Shown piece after piece: positions 1 through 19,730 of a stretch of 64,000 nt of DNA. The notes under the pieces were generated by a model. The model did not search any database. It had not been told where the DNA came from and saw nothing but the letters and a program-made list of their open reading frames with translations. Location of the stretch: the NCBI RefSeq assembly GCF_045679555.1, contig NC_092110.1, positions 4,107,390 through 4,171,389 of the forward strand, in the 5' to 3' direction. Position 1 is the stretch's first letter. Each line of letters begins with the position of its first letter. The position numbers and the translations under genes are program-made. Origin of the DNA: Salvelinus alpinus (Eukaryota; Chordata; Actinopteri; Salmoniformes; Salmonidae).

Positions 1-362
1 TCTCATTTTCCTCCTGCTGTGCTGCTTTTAACTTCGTAATAAATCAACAGGCAGGTTACAAGATTATCTTTCTGCAGTCTTTTTAGGACTGCAGAAAGAC
101 ATGAAAGTGATTGAGGCTTATAGCCAATAAATGGTATGACGATTAATCTAATTTACCCAACAATATAGCATAAATATGATAGTAAAATGAGTCAGAAGGA
201 ATAGAATGGAATAGAGTCCGTTTATTGTCTTCCTCCAAGGAAATTATTTCCCACAAGTTCGTACATTACACGGAGACAAACCAACAACACCATCCCACCA
301 ACCCAGTCGACGATAAAACGATCTATCTCTATGCTTACAATGACATTTCCAGCAGGTATTAC
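1..362. other. map7-like intron sequence at the left edge
   Basis: No exon or known repeat was recognised. A short hairpin (tctgcagtc ... gactgcaga) lies at about 71-100. Confidence 0.3.
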
Positions 363-8815
<8,453 letters not shown>

Positions 8816-9387
8816 AACAGACTCTCCTCCTCCTCTCCTCCTTTTATATTTCTATTTTAAGATGCCTGTACTGTACCGAAGGTCCTCCTGGTCCCCTGTG
8901 CTCACTACGCAGCTGACCGACTGCCTCTTGCTTCAGCTGCTTGCTCATCTGGGCATTTCAAACAAATAGAAGAGAAAAAGGGAGGAAAAAACCCTTTGGG
9001 GTAAACTGATAGAACCAGCTGACTTGCTGGGTTCTGGCTGGCTAGATCCTGCATCCAGGTCCAGTGAAGTGGAAAGCACAGATATGCATAATCCAATTAA
9101 CACTGAGAAAAATCTGTGAGAATATAAACTATTTTTCTCTCTCCCAGTTCCTATGAGGGTCCTTTACAAGCTATATTAGAGACATGGATGCTATATAGCT
9201 TAGTGAAAAGCTCTATCCTTTCTCTGGGGCTGGCTACTGTATGGTTACTTCCCTTTGGAATATCTCTCACAGCTCACAGACTCTGGAGTGCTGCTCTGAT
9301 CTCTTTAGCTACTGTCATGTACTGCAGTCCTGTCACTTTAATTCAACCCATCCCACCACCCACTGCTGAATACAAGCAGCCATAGAC

Positions 9388-9475
9388 CGCATCCCAAATG
9401 GTACCCTATTCCCCATGTAGTGCACTACATTTGACCAGGTCCCACGGTCAAAAGTAGTGCACTACATAGGCAGCA
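9388..9475. repeat. Short palindromic salmonid repeat
   Basis: The arms 'gtagtgcactacatttgacc' and 'ggtcaaaagtagtgcactac' face each other. Copies of the same family are at 9640-9735, 19678-19730, 22778-22860, 22898-22950 and 43300-43405. No coding capacity; probably a miniature inverted-repeat element. Confidence 0.7.
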
Positions 9476-9639
9476 AGTTTGGACCGAACCAGCTAAATGG
9501 ATAAGAAATATTCAGTGCAGAAGAAATAGGGGAAGGAGGGAGGCTAAGTCAGTCACTGGCAGGCAAATTAATCCATCTGGCCTTGTTCCGTGAATGGTTG
9601 CCGCGACAACAGTGGGACAGTGCTGTACTGTTGCCTGTA

Positions 9640-9735
9640 TCCCAAATGGCATCCTGTTCCCTATAATAGTGCACTGTAGGGCTCTGGTAAAAAGTAGTGC
9701 TCTACACAGGGAATAGGGCGCCATTTGAGACATGG
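9640..9735. repeat. Second copy of the short palindromic repeat
   Basis: The copy shows 'tcccaaatggcatcctgttc' at one end and 'gaatagggcgccatttgaga' at the other, with 'gtgcactgtagggctctgg' between. It is about 170 bp from the first copy. Confidence 0.7.
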
Positions 9736-10249
9736 ACATTAACTCGCCCTGTTGCACTCCACTGTTCTCCTTATGAATCTGAGGCAAGGGATGGAAGGAT
9801 ATTTATACCTTGCAATCCCACAATGCTTCACTCAAACCTGGGTGAGTCAGCATCATCATCAACCACTAGATGGAAGTCTTTCCCTGTTGGCTGGAGGTTG
9901 GCAAGCCTCGACCCTTAATCAAACCATTCTAGAGAAGAATACAGTGAGTGTAATGACTGGCAGCAAGGGACTAGAGATGGCCTGAATTTACATTTGAGCC
10001 TCTAGGAGAGTAGCTTAGCTTTAAGCCTCCTTCCATCTAGGGGGATGTCTCACTACTCTGCATTGTTTTCCTTTCTTAGTCTCCGATGAAGGGACTGGAT
10101 AAGATCTCTTCTCATGTGCTGCATGATCAGTCATGGAGGAAAGGACATAGTGAAAGGAATCAAACTATTGAGTTATCAATTTATCTTAGTCCATCTGGAC
10201 ACGTCACCTAATGACAATCTACAACTGATTATTCATACAAAGTGAGATG

Positions 10250-10672
10250 CTCATTACATTAAAAACAATCTTTATTGTACTTCAGTCTGGAACAAACATC
10301 TACAAATTCAGGATGTCATATTTTTGTAAACATTTGTTTTTCACAATAAACGGGAAATCATAATCAAGTTAAAAACGAAAGTATTCAGCACATGACAACT
10401 TGTTACACTTAAAACAAGTAAAAGTCTGACTTCGCCTTGTTATCATAACACATCATACGTGCACAAACAGACGATGTACTAATAGAAAAATCTGGATGAA
10501 TGTCTATCACATTCAACAACTACTGGTGAACCTTTTCTCTAGATGGGGCATACATAACATTTGATCAGTAACCTACGCCAGTATTCTGGGGCATGATTTC
10601 TATCCATTGAGAGTTTAATCCACGAATTGCCTTACTCTGGGTCCGGGAAACCAGCCATTAATATCTGAGACC
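10250..10672 (-). other. wtap: wtap 3' untranslated region and polyadenylation signal
   Basis: Downstream of the wtap stop on the minus strand, the + strand tttatt at 10271-10276 reads AATAAA on the coding strand. It is followed by A/T-rich sequence and is a good candidate for the polyadenylation signal, giving a 3' UTR of about 400 bases. Confidence 0.6.
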
Positions 10673-11247
10673 CTACCCTGTAACATTCAACCCATTCTGG
10701 GTAGGGCATGAGCCCACAGTCCTGCCGCCTTTGCTAGAACTAGTCCGTGCCACTATCCTGTTCTCCTGAGGGTCCTGGTTTGAGTTTGTCTCTATAAAGT
10801 GTTGTGTGACGCAGGTATCACTACCTGTGGGGGAGTCTACAGTCTCATAGCCCTCGCTAAGCTGGTTCGTTATGGTCCTAAAGTGGCTAGAGAGCTTGGA
10901 GTCTGTGCCTGTGGTGGAGGGAGATGGAGACGGTAGGGACTCCTGATCCTGCTCCGTATTGATGCCTGTCTCTGCCTCTGTGAAAGGGGAGGGGCCAGGA
11001 GCTGTTTCTGTCCTATCAAAGGGGCTGGTGTTGCCTGGTCCGTAGGCCTTGACCAATCCTGCCTCGCAGTCTTTGCTAAAGCCAGCCTCTGACTCTGGGT
11101 GGTGGTCCAGGGGGGCCGACCCAGGAACAGAGCTCTCTCTCAGGGTTAGCTGCTGGCGGGTCTCCCGGAGCTGCTGCTGGAGGACCAGGATGGTGCTCTG
11201 CATGCCCTCCACCTCTTCGTCCAGCTGGATGATGAAGTCGTTCAACT
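10673..11247 (-). CDS. wtap: wtap last coding exon
   Basis: Encodes ELNDFIIQLDEEVEGMQSTI, the last coiled-coil turn RETRQQL, and a low-complexity Ser/Thr/Gly tail of about 150 residues that ends at TAG (10673-10675). The tail differs from mammals except for GYETVDSPTGS, HDPQE-like and NGL motifs. Confidence 0.95.
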
Positions 11248-14200
11248 CTGTGTGGAGACCAGAGAGACAGACATCAATATTACAGCAGTGCACACATACC
11301 CAATTACCCATATCAAAAATGTATGCATTCACTGACTGCACATCACTTTGGATAAAAGAGTCTGCTAAACTGCAAAGTGGCAAAATTATTTTAGCATGGA
11401 AGAATGATAGCGCCACAACATATCAAGGCAGCTGTATAATGTACAGAATAACATATTAATCAAATATGTACCACCAGGGCTTTAAAGTGCAACCTGGAGT
11501 TATATTTTGGGAAAACCAGCGACTAAAGTGCGACTAAACGAAAATCCTATAAAAAATTCAATGCGCAACAATAATTTGCTGCAACACTCTTCTCTGCACT
11601 GTTCAAACAAGACAGGCTGCCTCCCACGGCTGCTTGCTTCCAGTTCCCGGGCCACACACACACCAAGCCCCGCCCTCTGCCACTAAAGCAGGCAGCACAC
11701 AGTTCCTCAGTGCTGTTTGTTTTCCCAGCATGTTGTCAATTCATGCACTCAACATATTCTTCCAAAACAAGAATAATGCTGCTTTTCACATTGCTTCTAA
11801 ATATGAATCATCAGGTTCTCCATTTTATTATTATTTTGTGAGTTAGTTAATTATTTTTATTTGCGAATTAGTATAAAGATGCTGGCATGTGCCGAAAATT
11901 ATGGTAATCTAAATGTTGACTGCAAAGTAGGCCTACCTGGCAGAACTAAATCATGATGATATGTATCAATCGAGGGGCATTTGTTTTGCAAACTCTGCCA
12001 TCACATATGGCCTTGTACAGTACAAAAACACTGCCAGCCAAACAATGGTATCTTGCTAGGCACACAATTGAATTAACGGGCAACTACACCCTCCAAATGT
12101 TTTTATTTTCACTTCATTGTCCCCAGATCTCAAAAGTGGTCTCCTGATATGGTTTAAGCATTGTTGTGGAGTTAGATTTTTTAGATTTTTCTTTTTTAAA
12201 TAGGTTATATTAAAAAGTGCTTTTGTGAGTGAACACTAAGAAAACTCAGAAACCTGGACAAATACATCCAGGAAAACAGAATTTACCAAAAGATCAAACT
12301 GATTTCTGTACAGTGATGGTGTAAAATCGTTAACAATAACACCCTTTGAGATTGTGCAAAGGTTCTTTTTTTCCCTTCCAAACAATTAATGTAAATATGA
12401 TAGTCAAGTTCAAATGTAATTATCTGTGTATTGAGGGTAGGTCATTATAGGCTGTAGGCTACTTGCTCAGCCAACAAATTAAAGATAAAATGTAAATGAT
12501 ACACGCATTACCTGCTTTTCCAGACCAGTACTCTTTTCATTGCAGGTGTGCCACTTGCAAATTAACCTGAATGCCAAGCCCTGCAAGGGCATGCTAATTT
12601 AAAAAGATGGCTAGTCATTATTAGCCTGGTTCTGGATGGAAAGCAGGTCAATATCGTGCGCAGTGGTGAAAAACTGGTGCGACCCAATCATGTGCGGATG
12701 CAATCAACTGATAAAAATTGTGTGTAAAAAGTTAGAGCCCTGTGCTAATTGCTAACTAAATGCCATTTAGCTAAATGCACTAGCTAGGGCAAAGAAAACA
12801 GTAGCTCTAATGCAGGCTGCTACCAGTGGTGTTATAGATCAGCATGTTTTTTGTTCAACGGCATGTTCTGAATCAGGTAGCCTACTGTAAAATATTTGTC
12901 TAAATGCAACATCTATTTAAATGTGATTAGGATCCCCCGGGAAACACCAACAAACAATTTGGTTCCTACACTGTCTTACCTCCTACCTGGCTTTTTTATT
13001 ATTTGTTGTAATGCCAAACACCAACCACAGATTTAGAATAGATCATTCTATTTCTATGAATCCAACAGTTCACCCAGGTGTTTTGATCTATATCGCAAGC
13101 CAAAACACAATATTTGGTTGAAAAACTCAACAACAAAAAATGCGCAGCCCTACTAACAACCTGGTAATTTTACCAGTATATGCAAACAGTTGGTGGCACA
13201 GAAAGAAAGGAAAAGTGATAACTTCAGAAAATGTGCTTTAAAAGTAAAGATTCATAAAGTCTATATCTCAATCGACTAAAACTGATTTTTCTCGTGCTCC
13301 TAAAATTTGCTGTGGTGGTGCTCCTAACTTTTCAAAGATTGGTAGCACTGATGCTCCTATGATTTATTTTAAAGCCCTGTGTACCACACAGAAATAGTGA
13401 AATAGCTAAGAATATAGAGAGACTACAGTACTCACCATCCTGGCTGCTCTTGAGCTCCTCGCTGTACTTCTTCTGCAGGGCCAGCTCTGCCTCCAGCTGG
13501 GCAATACGACCCTGAGAGATCTGTCTGCCCAGCTCCTGGTTCTCCTGGATCAACATCCTGCACTTAGCCATCAACTTCTTTCCAGTCTGGCTGCAGAGGA
13601 AACAGGGGTTAACGTCAACATGATGGACTATACATACAACAAAAGACAGTCCCAGCAGCCCTAATGCTAAGTCCCTCAAATATATCATTGTGGGTTATAG
13701 GATACCAACTCATACAGCAAACAAGTAATATCTGCATTAGCGTGATGGCAACAACCAAGAATCAAGGCAATATGAGCCTATATCATATAATACAATATAC
13801 ATTTTGCCCATTTGACTTACCAAATGCTTACACTGCTACATGAACCAGTTAGTTGCTAAAAAAGTTCAACATTTCAGTGAAATCATTTAAACACATACAT
13901 CTGAACTAGACCTTGGTAACACAGGCCTCCTTTTAACAGTGCTGTCAAAACATTGCACAATTCAACTGGTTTGGATTATTGAGCGATTAATAAAATGAAA
14001 CAGTCATACCTGGGTATCGTTCATATTACTGAAAAAGGTGTTCAAGATGACTCCTTGAAGCAAGCCCAGGATCACTATAACAAATGTCTTTAGTGTTTAA
14101 CAGTCTCTGGACTGGGCCTTGTGCAAGTTCCTCCATTTTCAACTCTTTAATTTAAATCAATATCTATACTCTATGTGGAATGTGGTCAAGTTAGTTTAAG

Positions 14201-15650
14201 TTAGCATTTATTGGAGAAAGCATGTACTAAGTAAGGAGACAAGTTGTGTGATCTAGGCCTAAGCCCTTCACACTGAAATGTTCCGATCAAACCAAACAAA
14301 GTATAGCAATGTTCCTAGCGGGAGAGGGTTTGGAGGTTGAGTGTCAGTGACCATCTCTTCTGAGCAGTCCCGATTCCTTCAAGCCCCTTAACAGGGTCAC
14401 TCAGAGCTGAAACCAGTTCACCTGACAAAGAGTTTATGACATATGCAGGAGGAGTAGTGGGGCTGATCTGATCTGTCTCTCTTTCCTTTTTAAAAAGTCA
14501 CAGTCATGTTTGAGCGTATTGCATTTTCCTGCCTTCCTTTCCCTCCATTTTGCATTCTTGCAGAAGAGAGTCAGTTGTCTGGCTGGCACAGTCTTTGGCT
14601 GGAGGATCGAGGGTTATTTTGGTTTGGTTTACCTATCAGGTGTAAATTTCCAGGCACTTAGTTCATTTTGGGCTTGCTCCAATTTGTCTTTGTTCTCTTC
14701 TAGTTCGCTCTTCATCTTAAGGAAAAACAAGTAGACCGCAGGGTCCACCATGGTAGATCTCAGCTGGCCCACATTGGGTTGCTGGGCTTGCTTCAGGTAC
14801 TGGATCTGGGTCTGAAAAGAGGTGAAATAATACATTTGTCAACCATGTGTAACCAGAGCACCCAGGTCCCAAAAAAAGAGCAACAGTAGGTACAGTAAAT
14901 CAAGTTTCCCCATGACAATATGTCCCCATCACATGTTACTTACCAACTGTCGTGTCTTGATTTGTGACAATTTTTGCATTTTCACACAGGGCTTGGAAAA
15001 CTCAAACCAATGGACTTGACCATACATGACCATACTCACTGTGCATTCTTGCATCTCCTGCTCCTTTGTGGCCAACCTCATAACAAGGATGTTCTCTCTC
15101 CTGGCAGCCTCTTGCTGCTGCTTCAGCTTCTCCTCAGACTCCCTCAGGCCCGTCACATCATTTGCTGCGGAGTCAAAACAGGATACATTTCAGTTCCTTG
15201 TGCAGACCTTTGAAGAGACTATTTGTTCAATGGGCATTCATGCATGTTAACATTTAAGAGTCCAGCGTTACTTACAATTCAATTCAGAGTATTTTGTCTC
15301 AAGTATCTGCACATAAGCATCCTCCTGCTTCCACCTGAAAGAATATTAAACTATTCATAAAGGTGCATATGAAGAAAAGTAACCTTGTAGACTTGCACAC
15401 TAGCAAAGTTAGCTAATTTATAGCAATACCTTTCACAGAGCTCCTCTCTGGTCAAAGTCTTCAGATCACCTTCACTGAGGCGAACCTTGATAGGCAAATG
15501 GGATAATAGATCAGTATTAACATTGAGACTTTTGACTCTGGCCGTGACCAGGTAGTCACTTGAGGCAAAAGCCAGTTTGAGAAAGATTAATGTAGCCTGG
15601 GTAACGTTACTTCTTGAACTCACCTTTTTAGGTAAAGGTTCCTCAGTCAT
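10673..15650 (-). CDS. wtap: WTAP, regulatory subunit of the m6A mRNA methyltransferase complex, complete coding sequence
   Basis: Seven coding exons on the minus strand: 15624-15650, 15430-15485, 15276-15334, 15040-15164, 14633-14811, 13436-13590 and 10673-11247. All junctions are in phase and total 391 codons, close to the 396 of human WTAP. The protein starts MTEEPLPKKVRLSEGDL and contains VTGLRESEEKLKQQQ, ENILVMRLATKEQEMQECT, LEQAQNELSAWKFTPD and GRIAQLEAELALQKKYSEEL. It ends with a Ser/Thr-rich tail carrying GYETVDSPTGS and NGLNVTG. WTAP forms a long coiled coil that anchors METTL3-METTL14 in nuclear speckles and links to VIRMA, HAKAI, ZC3H13 and RBM15 for N6-adenosine methylation. No frame defects were seen. 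The largest intron (11248-13435) holds an hAT-type insertion. Confidence 0.96.
11315..11380. repeat. SINE 3' tail fragment
   Basis: 'tttggataaaagagtctgct' is the conserved tail shared by many fish SINEs. The tRNA-like head is missing. Confidence 0.5.
11475..13379. mobile_element. hAT-type non-autonomous transposon in a wtap intron
   Basis: The element begins cagggctttaaagtgc and ends ttttaaagccctg. A perfect 8-bp target duplication tgtaccac flanks it (11467-11474 and 13380-13387), the hallmark of hAT insertion. No transposase frame is evident in its 1.9 kb, so it depended on an autonomous relative. It fills most of the last wtap intron. Confidence 0.85.
13436..13590 (-). CDS. wtap: wtap coding exon 6
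   Basis: Encodes QTGKKLMAKCRMLIQENQEL through KYSEELKSSQD. Confidence 0.95.
13591..14632. other. wtap: wtap intron
   Basis: No repeat family or extra exon was recognised. Confidence 0.3.
14633..14811 (-). CDS. wtap: wtap coding exon 5
   Basis: Encodes TQIQYLKQAQQPNVGQLRST through NELSAWKFTPD, almost unchanged from mammals. Confidence 0.95.
15040..15164 (-). CDS. wtap: wtap coding exon 4
   Basis: Encodes NDVTGLRESEEKLKQQQ through KEQEMQECT, part of the coiled coil. Confidence 0.95.
15276..15334 (-). CDS. wtap: wtap coding exon 3
   Basis: Encodes RWKQEDAYVQILETKYSELN across the junctions, similar to RWKQYEAYVQALEGKYTDLN of human WTAP. It is too short to show up as a long open frame. Confidence 0.9.
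15430..15485 (-). CDS. wtap: wtap coding exon 2
   Basis: Encodes VRLSEGDLKTLTREELCE and ends in phase 2. Confidence 0.9.
15624..15650 (-). CDS. wtap: wtap coding exon 1 (start codon)
   Basis: Encodes MTEEPLPKK and ends at gtgagt. Human WTAP begins MTNEEPLPKKVRLSE, so the start is secure. The non-coding first exon lies upstream (above 15650) and was not placed. Confidence 0.9.
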
Positions 15651-16600
15651 TCTGGCCTTGGGGATACCTTGAAATTATATATAAATCAGAGCTTGATCAT
15701 TATATAGTTTAGTTAGCTAGCGTTATTTATAATTAAGTGTTGTAGCACTTGCAGCTGCTAGCTAGCGACCTAGTTAGCTCTCTAAAATGTTGGTAGCTGG
15801 CCTAACGTTAGCTAGCTAGCAGGCTGGTTAGGTAAACGTAGCCCACATCATAGCTAGTTAGCAGATATTTATCAAATATTTATTTTTATTTAACCTTTAT
15901 TTAACCAGGTAGGCACGTTTGGAACAAAAGCAAATATAGGGAAATTATTTATAATATAGCTAGTTAACTACCTACTAGTGTTGGTAAACGAGCTCATTTC
16001 ACTTCAATATTGCTAGGTCGGTAGCTTCTAGCTCTGTCTATGCGCGCATGCGTCTGATCTGCACTACGACGCATGCACATGTACCAGAGCTAATTTGGCT
16101 GTAAACAAAGTAGTTCATGTTTTGGATAAATTACAGCTTTACTTTGGCGAGAAACGAGTATATTGATGCCAGCCATTTATCAAAAACGGATTATATGCAG
16201 CGTGTTGAAGAAAGCTCAAGCCGCACGTAACGCCCTGGAACAGAGCTAGGTAGCTTCTTGCTAACTAGCTGGTTGAGCAAGCTCAGCTACTGTACCTAAT
16301 ATCTGGTAATACACTCACCTGTCAGCTTGAAAGGTGAACTTGGTCAGTTAGGCAAATTATGCATTAACAGTTTAGTCGTCTATCTTGGTATATTTTTACA
16401 GACTTAGGTTGCTGGCTCCATGTTGTCGCCGCCAAGTGATGAAAGACAGGAAAGGAAACGCAAGTGCACGAGGAGTGAAAGCGTCACAACAACTTGTGGG
16501 ATTGTGCGCGTGTCCGAGGCTAGGGAGGTCTTCTTTTTCTTTTTCGTCTTCTTCGATGAGGTTTAACGGTGGTTGAGATCTAATAAATGTTGCATTACCG
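15651..16600. promoter_or_regulatory. wtap: wtap upstream region and likely promoter
   Basis: The stretch contains repeated GCTAGC/AGCTAGT units (15710-15860), a piece of fish LINE tail (tttaacctttatttaacc at about 15890-15910) and a palindromic tgcgcgcatgcgtc at 16041-16054. The last resembles the NRF1 site (consensus YGCGCAYGCGCR), common in promoters of housekeeping genes. The non-coding first exon of wtap should lie here. Confidence 0.4.
16041..16054. promoter_or_regulatory. Possible NRF1 binding site
   Basis: tgcgcgcatgcgtc, about 390 bp upstream of the wtap start codon, is near the NRF1 consensus. A related gacgcatgcaca follows at 16068-16079 in opposite sense. Inferred from the motif alone. 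Confidence 0.35.
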
Positions 16601-16679
16601 TCACCTACTAGACTGGAGTAGAACTCCCGTATACTTTGCTCTTAGGGCTAGGACCCCTTTTTCTCCATTTCCGCCTGAA

Positions 16680-17640
16680 TGACGTGCCCAAAGTAAACTG
16701 CCTGTTGCTCATGTCCTGAAGCCAGGATATGCATATAATTGGTACCATTGGAAAAAAAAGACTTTGCATTTTGTAGAAATGTTAAAATCATTTAGGAGAA
16801 TATAACACAATAGATATGGTAGGAGAAAATCCAACCAGATGTTTTTTTTTTGAGAGAGACCATCCTCTTAGAAAGGCAAGTACAAGGTCATATTGAAAAT
16901 TAGCTCCCTGGATTCCTATGGCTTCCAGAGGGTGTCAGCAGTCTATGTTCAATGTTTCAGGCTTGTAACTTCAAAAACGAATAAGAAATATCAGTTTTAG
17001 GACAGGGGCACAGTCTTGGAAATTCGTGTTTGCGCGTATGAAGACAGGAAGCACCTGCTAAAATCGGTTTCCTATTGAACTCAACTTCTTTCCGTAAGAA
17101 ATATTATAGTTTGATTACATTTTAGGGTATCTGAGGAGTAGATAGAAATGTATTTTGACTTGTTGAAACAAAGTTTAGGGGTAGATTTTCGGATTCCTTT
17201 CTCTGCTTGTTGAACGAGTGGATTACTCAAATCGATGGCGCCAATTAAACATACTTTTTTGGGTATAAAGAAGGATTTTATCTAACAAAACGACACTACA
17301 TGTTATAGCTGGGACCCTTTGGATGACAAATCAGAGGAAGATTTTCAAAAAGTAAGTGAATATTTAATTGTTATTTGTGAATGTATGAAACCTGTCCCGG
17401 TGGAAGAATATTTTGATGTGGGGCGCAGTCCTCAAACAATCGCATGGCATGTTTTCGCTATAATAGCTACTGTAAATCGGTTAGTTAGATTAACAAGAAT
17501 TTAAGCTTTCAGCCGATATAAGACTCTTATATGTACCTAAATGTTTAATATCCATCATTTTTATGATTATTTATTTAAATTGCGTGCCTTCCAGTTTCAC
17601 CGGAAGTTGTCCCGCTAGCAGGACGCCTAGCCCAAACAGG
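16680..17640. repeat. Dispersed repeat, copy A (about 1 kb)
   Basis: It starts 'gcccaaagtaaactgcctg' and ends near 'cccgctagcaggacgcctag'. The same sequence is at 28775-28997 plus 31664-32430 (copy B). Shared landmarks are 'aatcgcatgg' followed by a tttcgc stretch, 'gattaacaagaa' and the 'atggcttcca' region. It has no convincing coding frame and is probably an unclassified DNA element. Confidence 0.65.
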
Positions 17641-17699
17641 TTTTAATAAATAAAAACAAGGAAATAAATTAACAAATACCCTACCATCTACACTCATTA

Positions 17700-18345
17700 A
17701 AAACCCACCACCCTACTCCACTATTTAAATCGATCACAAACACCGGGAATCTTCCCCTTCAGTTGGTCAACTTTCACATTTACCGCTACCCCAGTAGTCA
17801 CTCCTTTCAATGGCAACCTTTTCTTGAAAGCAAAACAATTCACACCTTTTGTCCCTATTCGTTTGAAGCGGAGCGCCTGCTCCCTCTGACCAGCGGAAAC
17901 ACAAACAATTATCACAACACCACTTCTGGTTACCTTCACCGATTCCACAGCGCCCAATTCTGTTTTCACCCACCCTGAATCCACACTTTTCCCAAAATTG
18001 TCACTCCTACCGTCACAGACTCATCTTTATCCTGACCCTCTGTGCAAGCCTCGGGCTCCGAGAACTTCATCACACCAACCACCTCCGATAATTCGCCCTC
18101 ACTCACTTCCATTTCTCCTCCTGTCTTCGATTCGCTGTACAGCTCACTCTGCTTACAATTTCTACCATTCTTCTTTAACAGACCATCTCCCTTTTTTCCA
18201 CCATTCTTAACTGATTCAAGCTCACCCTCTTCCTCCCTCTCTCTATTCGACCTCCTCCTCCTCTCTCTATTCGATTGCACTTTCCCTAACATACATCTAA
18301 TTCTTGCCCTCTCAAACGACACCATTCCCCTTGCTTCATGGTGAA
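17700..18345 (-). pseudogene. Retroelement ORF1-like (nucleic-acid-binding) remnant
   Basis: Two minus-strand frames join with a frameshift at about 17970-17984. The first (18325 down) begins MVSFERARIRCMLGKVQ and is Arg/Glu-rich. The second contains VKTELGAVESVKVTRSGVVI, LPLKGVTTGV and GKIPGVCDRF. This layout resembles the N-terminal part of ORF1 proteins of fish non-LTR retrotransposons. The zinc-knuckle part and all of ORF2 are missing. It is inactive. Confidence 0.5.
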
Positions 18346-19410
18346 CCCCCTACCATCTATGGCAAAACTAGCCAACTCACTTCTAGAGCTATGTTCTGCC
18401 CTTCCTTCGTTGTTATTGGTCAGACCGTTCAGACTCGGCCAGGGACATCTGCTGTTGTGGTACAGTAAATTCTGTTGTGACTGTGCTAGCGATAATTTAA
18501 CAGTATAATGTGCATTTAATGTAGGCTATAGTTCAACAGTCGACTCCAGATTACATGACTTTACTCATTATCCTATTCACTGTGTGGTCACTGGTGAGAC
18601 TCTTCGGAAGCTAGCATGTGGTCCATATCAGGCCTAGTAATACCACAGATAAAAGTTACCAGTACCTTTGCTAATACCCATACACTGGTAATTGTTTTGC
18701 AGCTGGAGAGGCAAAATCTAGAATCAATTTGTATTCGTAAGGAATATCATGTTCCTAACATGAGGGACCCTTACTAACACCAGGCATTAACATGAAAACA
18801 TGAAGTCCTATGACAATAGACCTTGTCTCTCTCTATCCCTCTCTAAGCCAGGTAGAAAACATGCACTCCTATTGACAATGCTTCTGCCTCTCTCTCTGCC
18901 TTTAATACGCAAGGTTAAAATCCCCAGGAGACTGATAGGATGACACATTACACCCCAGTCATCAGATGGCATACCTACAAAGCCACTGGAGCACAAACAT
19001 ATCGCCAGCCATCACCCGTCTGTCTCACAGTCAAGAAAGGGCTTTGGACAGCGTGGGCTAACACGGATAAGATTGCATGGTTGGTATCAAGTCATTCTGT
19101 AGTCACCCTAGACGGCATTGCGAAAGGTGTCGTTTGTGAGGGCTCAGTTGCAACCTCATGCATATTCATTGATGTAACGTAACCTAAGGACTCCTCATCC
19201 ATGCTCTGACACAGTAATACACATAGTGAAGACGTTACAATATGAAAATTACAATGTCATTTTGAACCAATTACGGTATTTGAAATGAACGTTTGACATG
19301 CTGTATAACTGTATCTATATTTATATTTCATTAAATTAACCACTGACCAAAGTACAGACCTATGTATTTAAACCATTAAATCATCCCTGTCTGTGTCTGT
19401 GTTCATATAG
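18346..19410. other. Intergenic, no gene supported
   Basis: Scattered open frames have no recognisable product. No otof C2A exon was found. Confidence 0.3.
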
Positions 19411-19618
19411 ACTCTGTGGTGGATAAAGTTTATTCACACAGTGATGGAAATCATTTCATTCACATTCTTCAGAGAAGTGCAAGAAAGACGAGCATGAAGA
19501 GGATGAAACCCACGACAGAGGAGCTGGCTGGCATCATGAGCCTTCAGTGTCAACTCCTGCAGACCAGAATGTCTCCTGGTGTCATCCTTAACCATACATT
19601 AGAGAATAAGTTACAGGT
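19411..19618 (+). other. Possible orphan exon
   Basis: An open stretch lies between 'tcatatag' and 'cag/gtaggt', both usable as splice sites. It reads HFIHILQRSARKTSMKRMKP followed by TTEELAGIMSLQCQLLQTRM. No similarity to otoferlin or any other family was recognised. It may be a lineage-specific exon, part of a lncRNA or chance. Confidence 0.2.
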
Positions 19619-19677
19619 AGGTCAGTAATCTGATTGGGTGGTGACCCTGTTACTGGCCATGCAGAAAAGAGGGAGCC

Positions 19678-19730
19678 CGTCCCAAATGGCATCCCATAGT
19701 GCACCATATAGAGAATAAGGTGACAATTGG
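19678..19730. repeat. Half copy of the short palindromic repeat
   Basis: 'cccaaatggcatcccatagt' and 'gagaataaggtgacaattgg' mark a shortened member of the family seen at 9388. Confidence 0.5.

Larger units (their letters stand above)
8816..10249. other. Intergenic region between the map7-like gene and wtap
   Basis: Apart from the two palindromic repeats listed separately, no coding exon is supported. It should contain the promoter of the map7-like gene next to 8815-9150; no TATA box or other clear core element was recognised. Confidence 0.4.

Noticed and set aside
17319..17504. 61-codon open frame in the dispersed repeat
   Set aside because: The same place in the second copy of the repeat (32070-32260) is not open, and no similarity was recognised.
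18940..19182. 80-codon open frame as an otof 5' exon
   Set aside because: No resemblance to C2A strands and no fitting donor; more likely chance.
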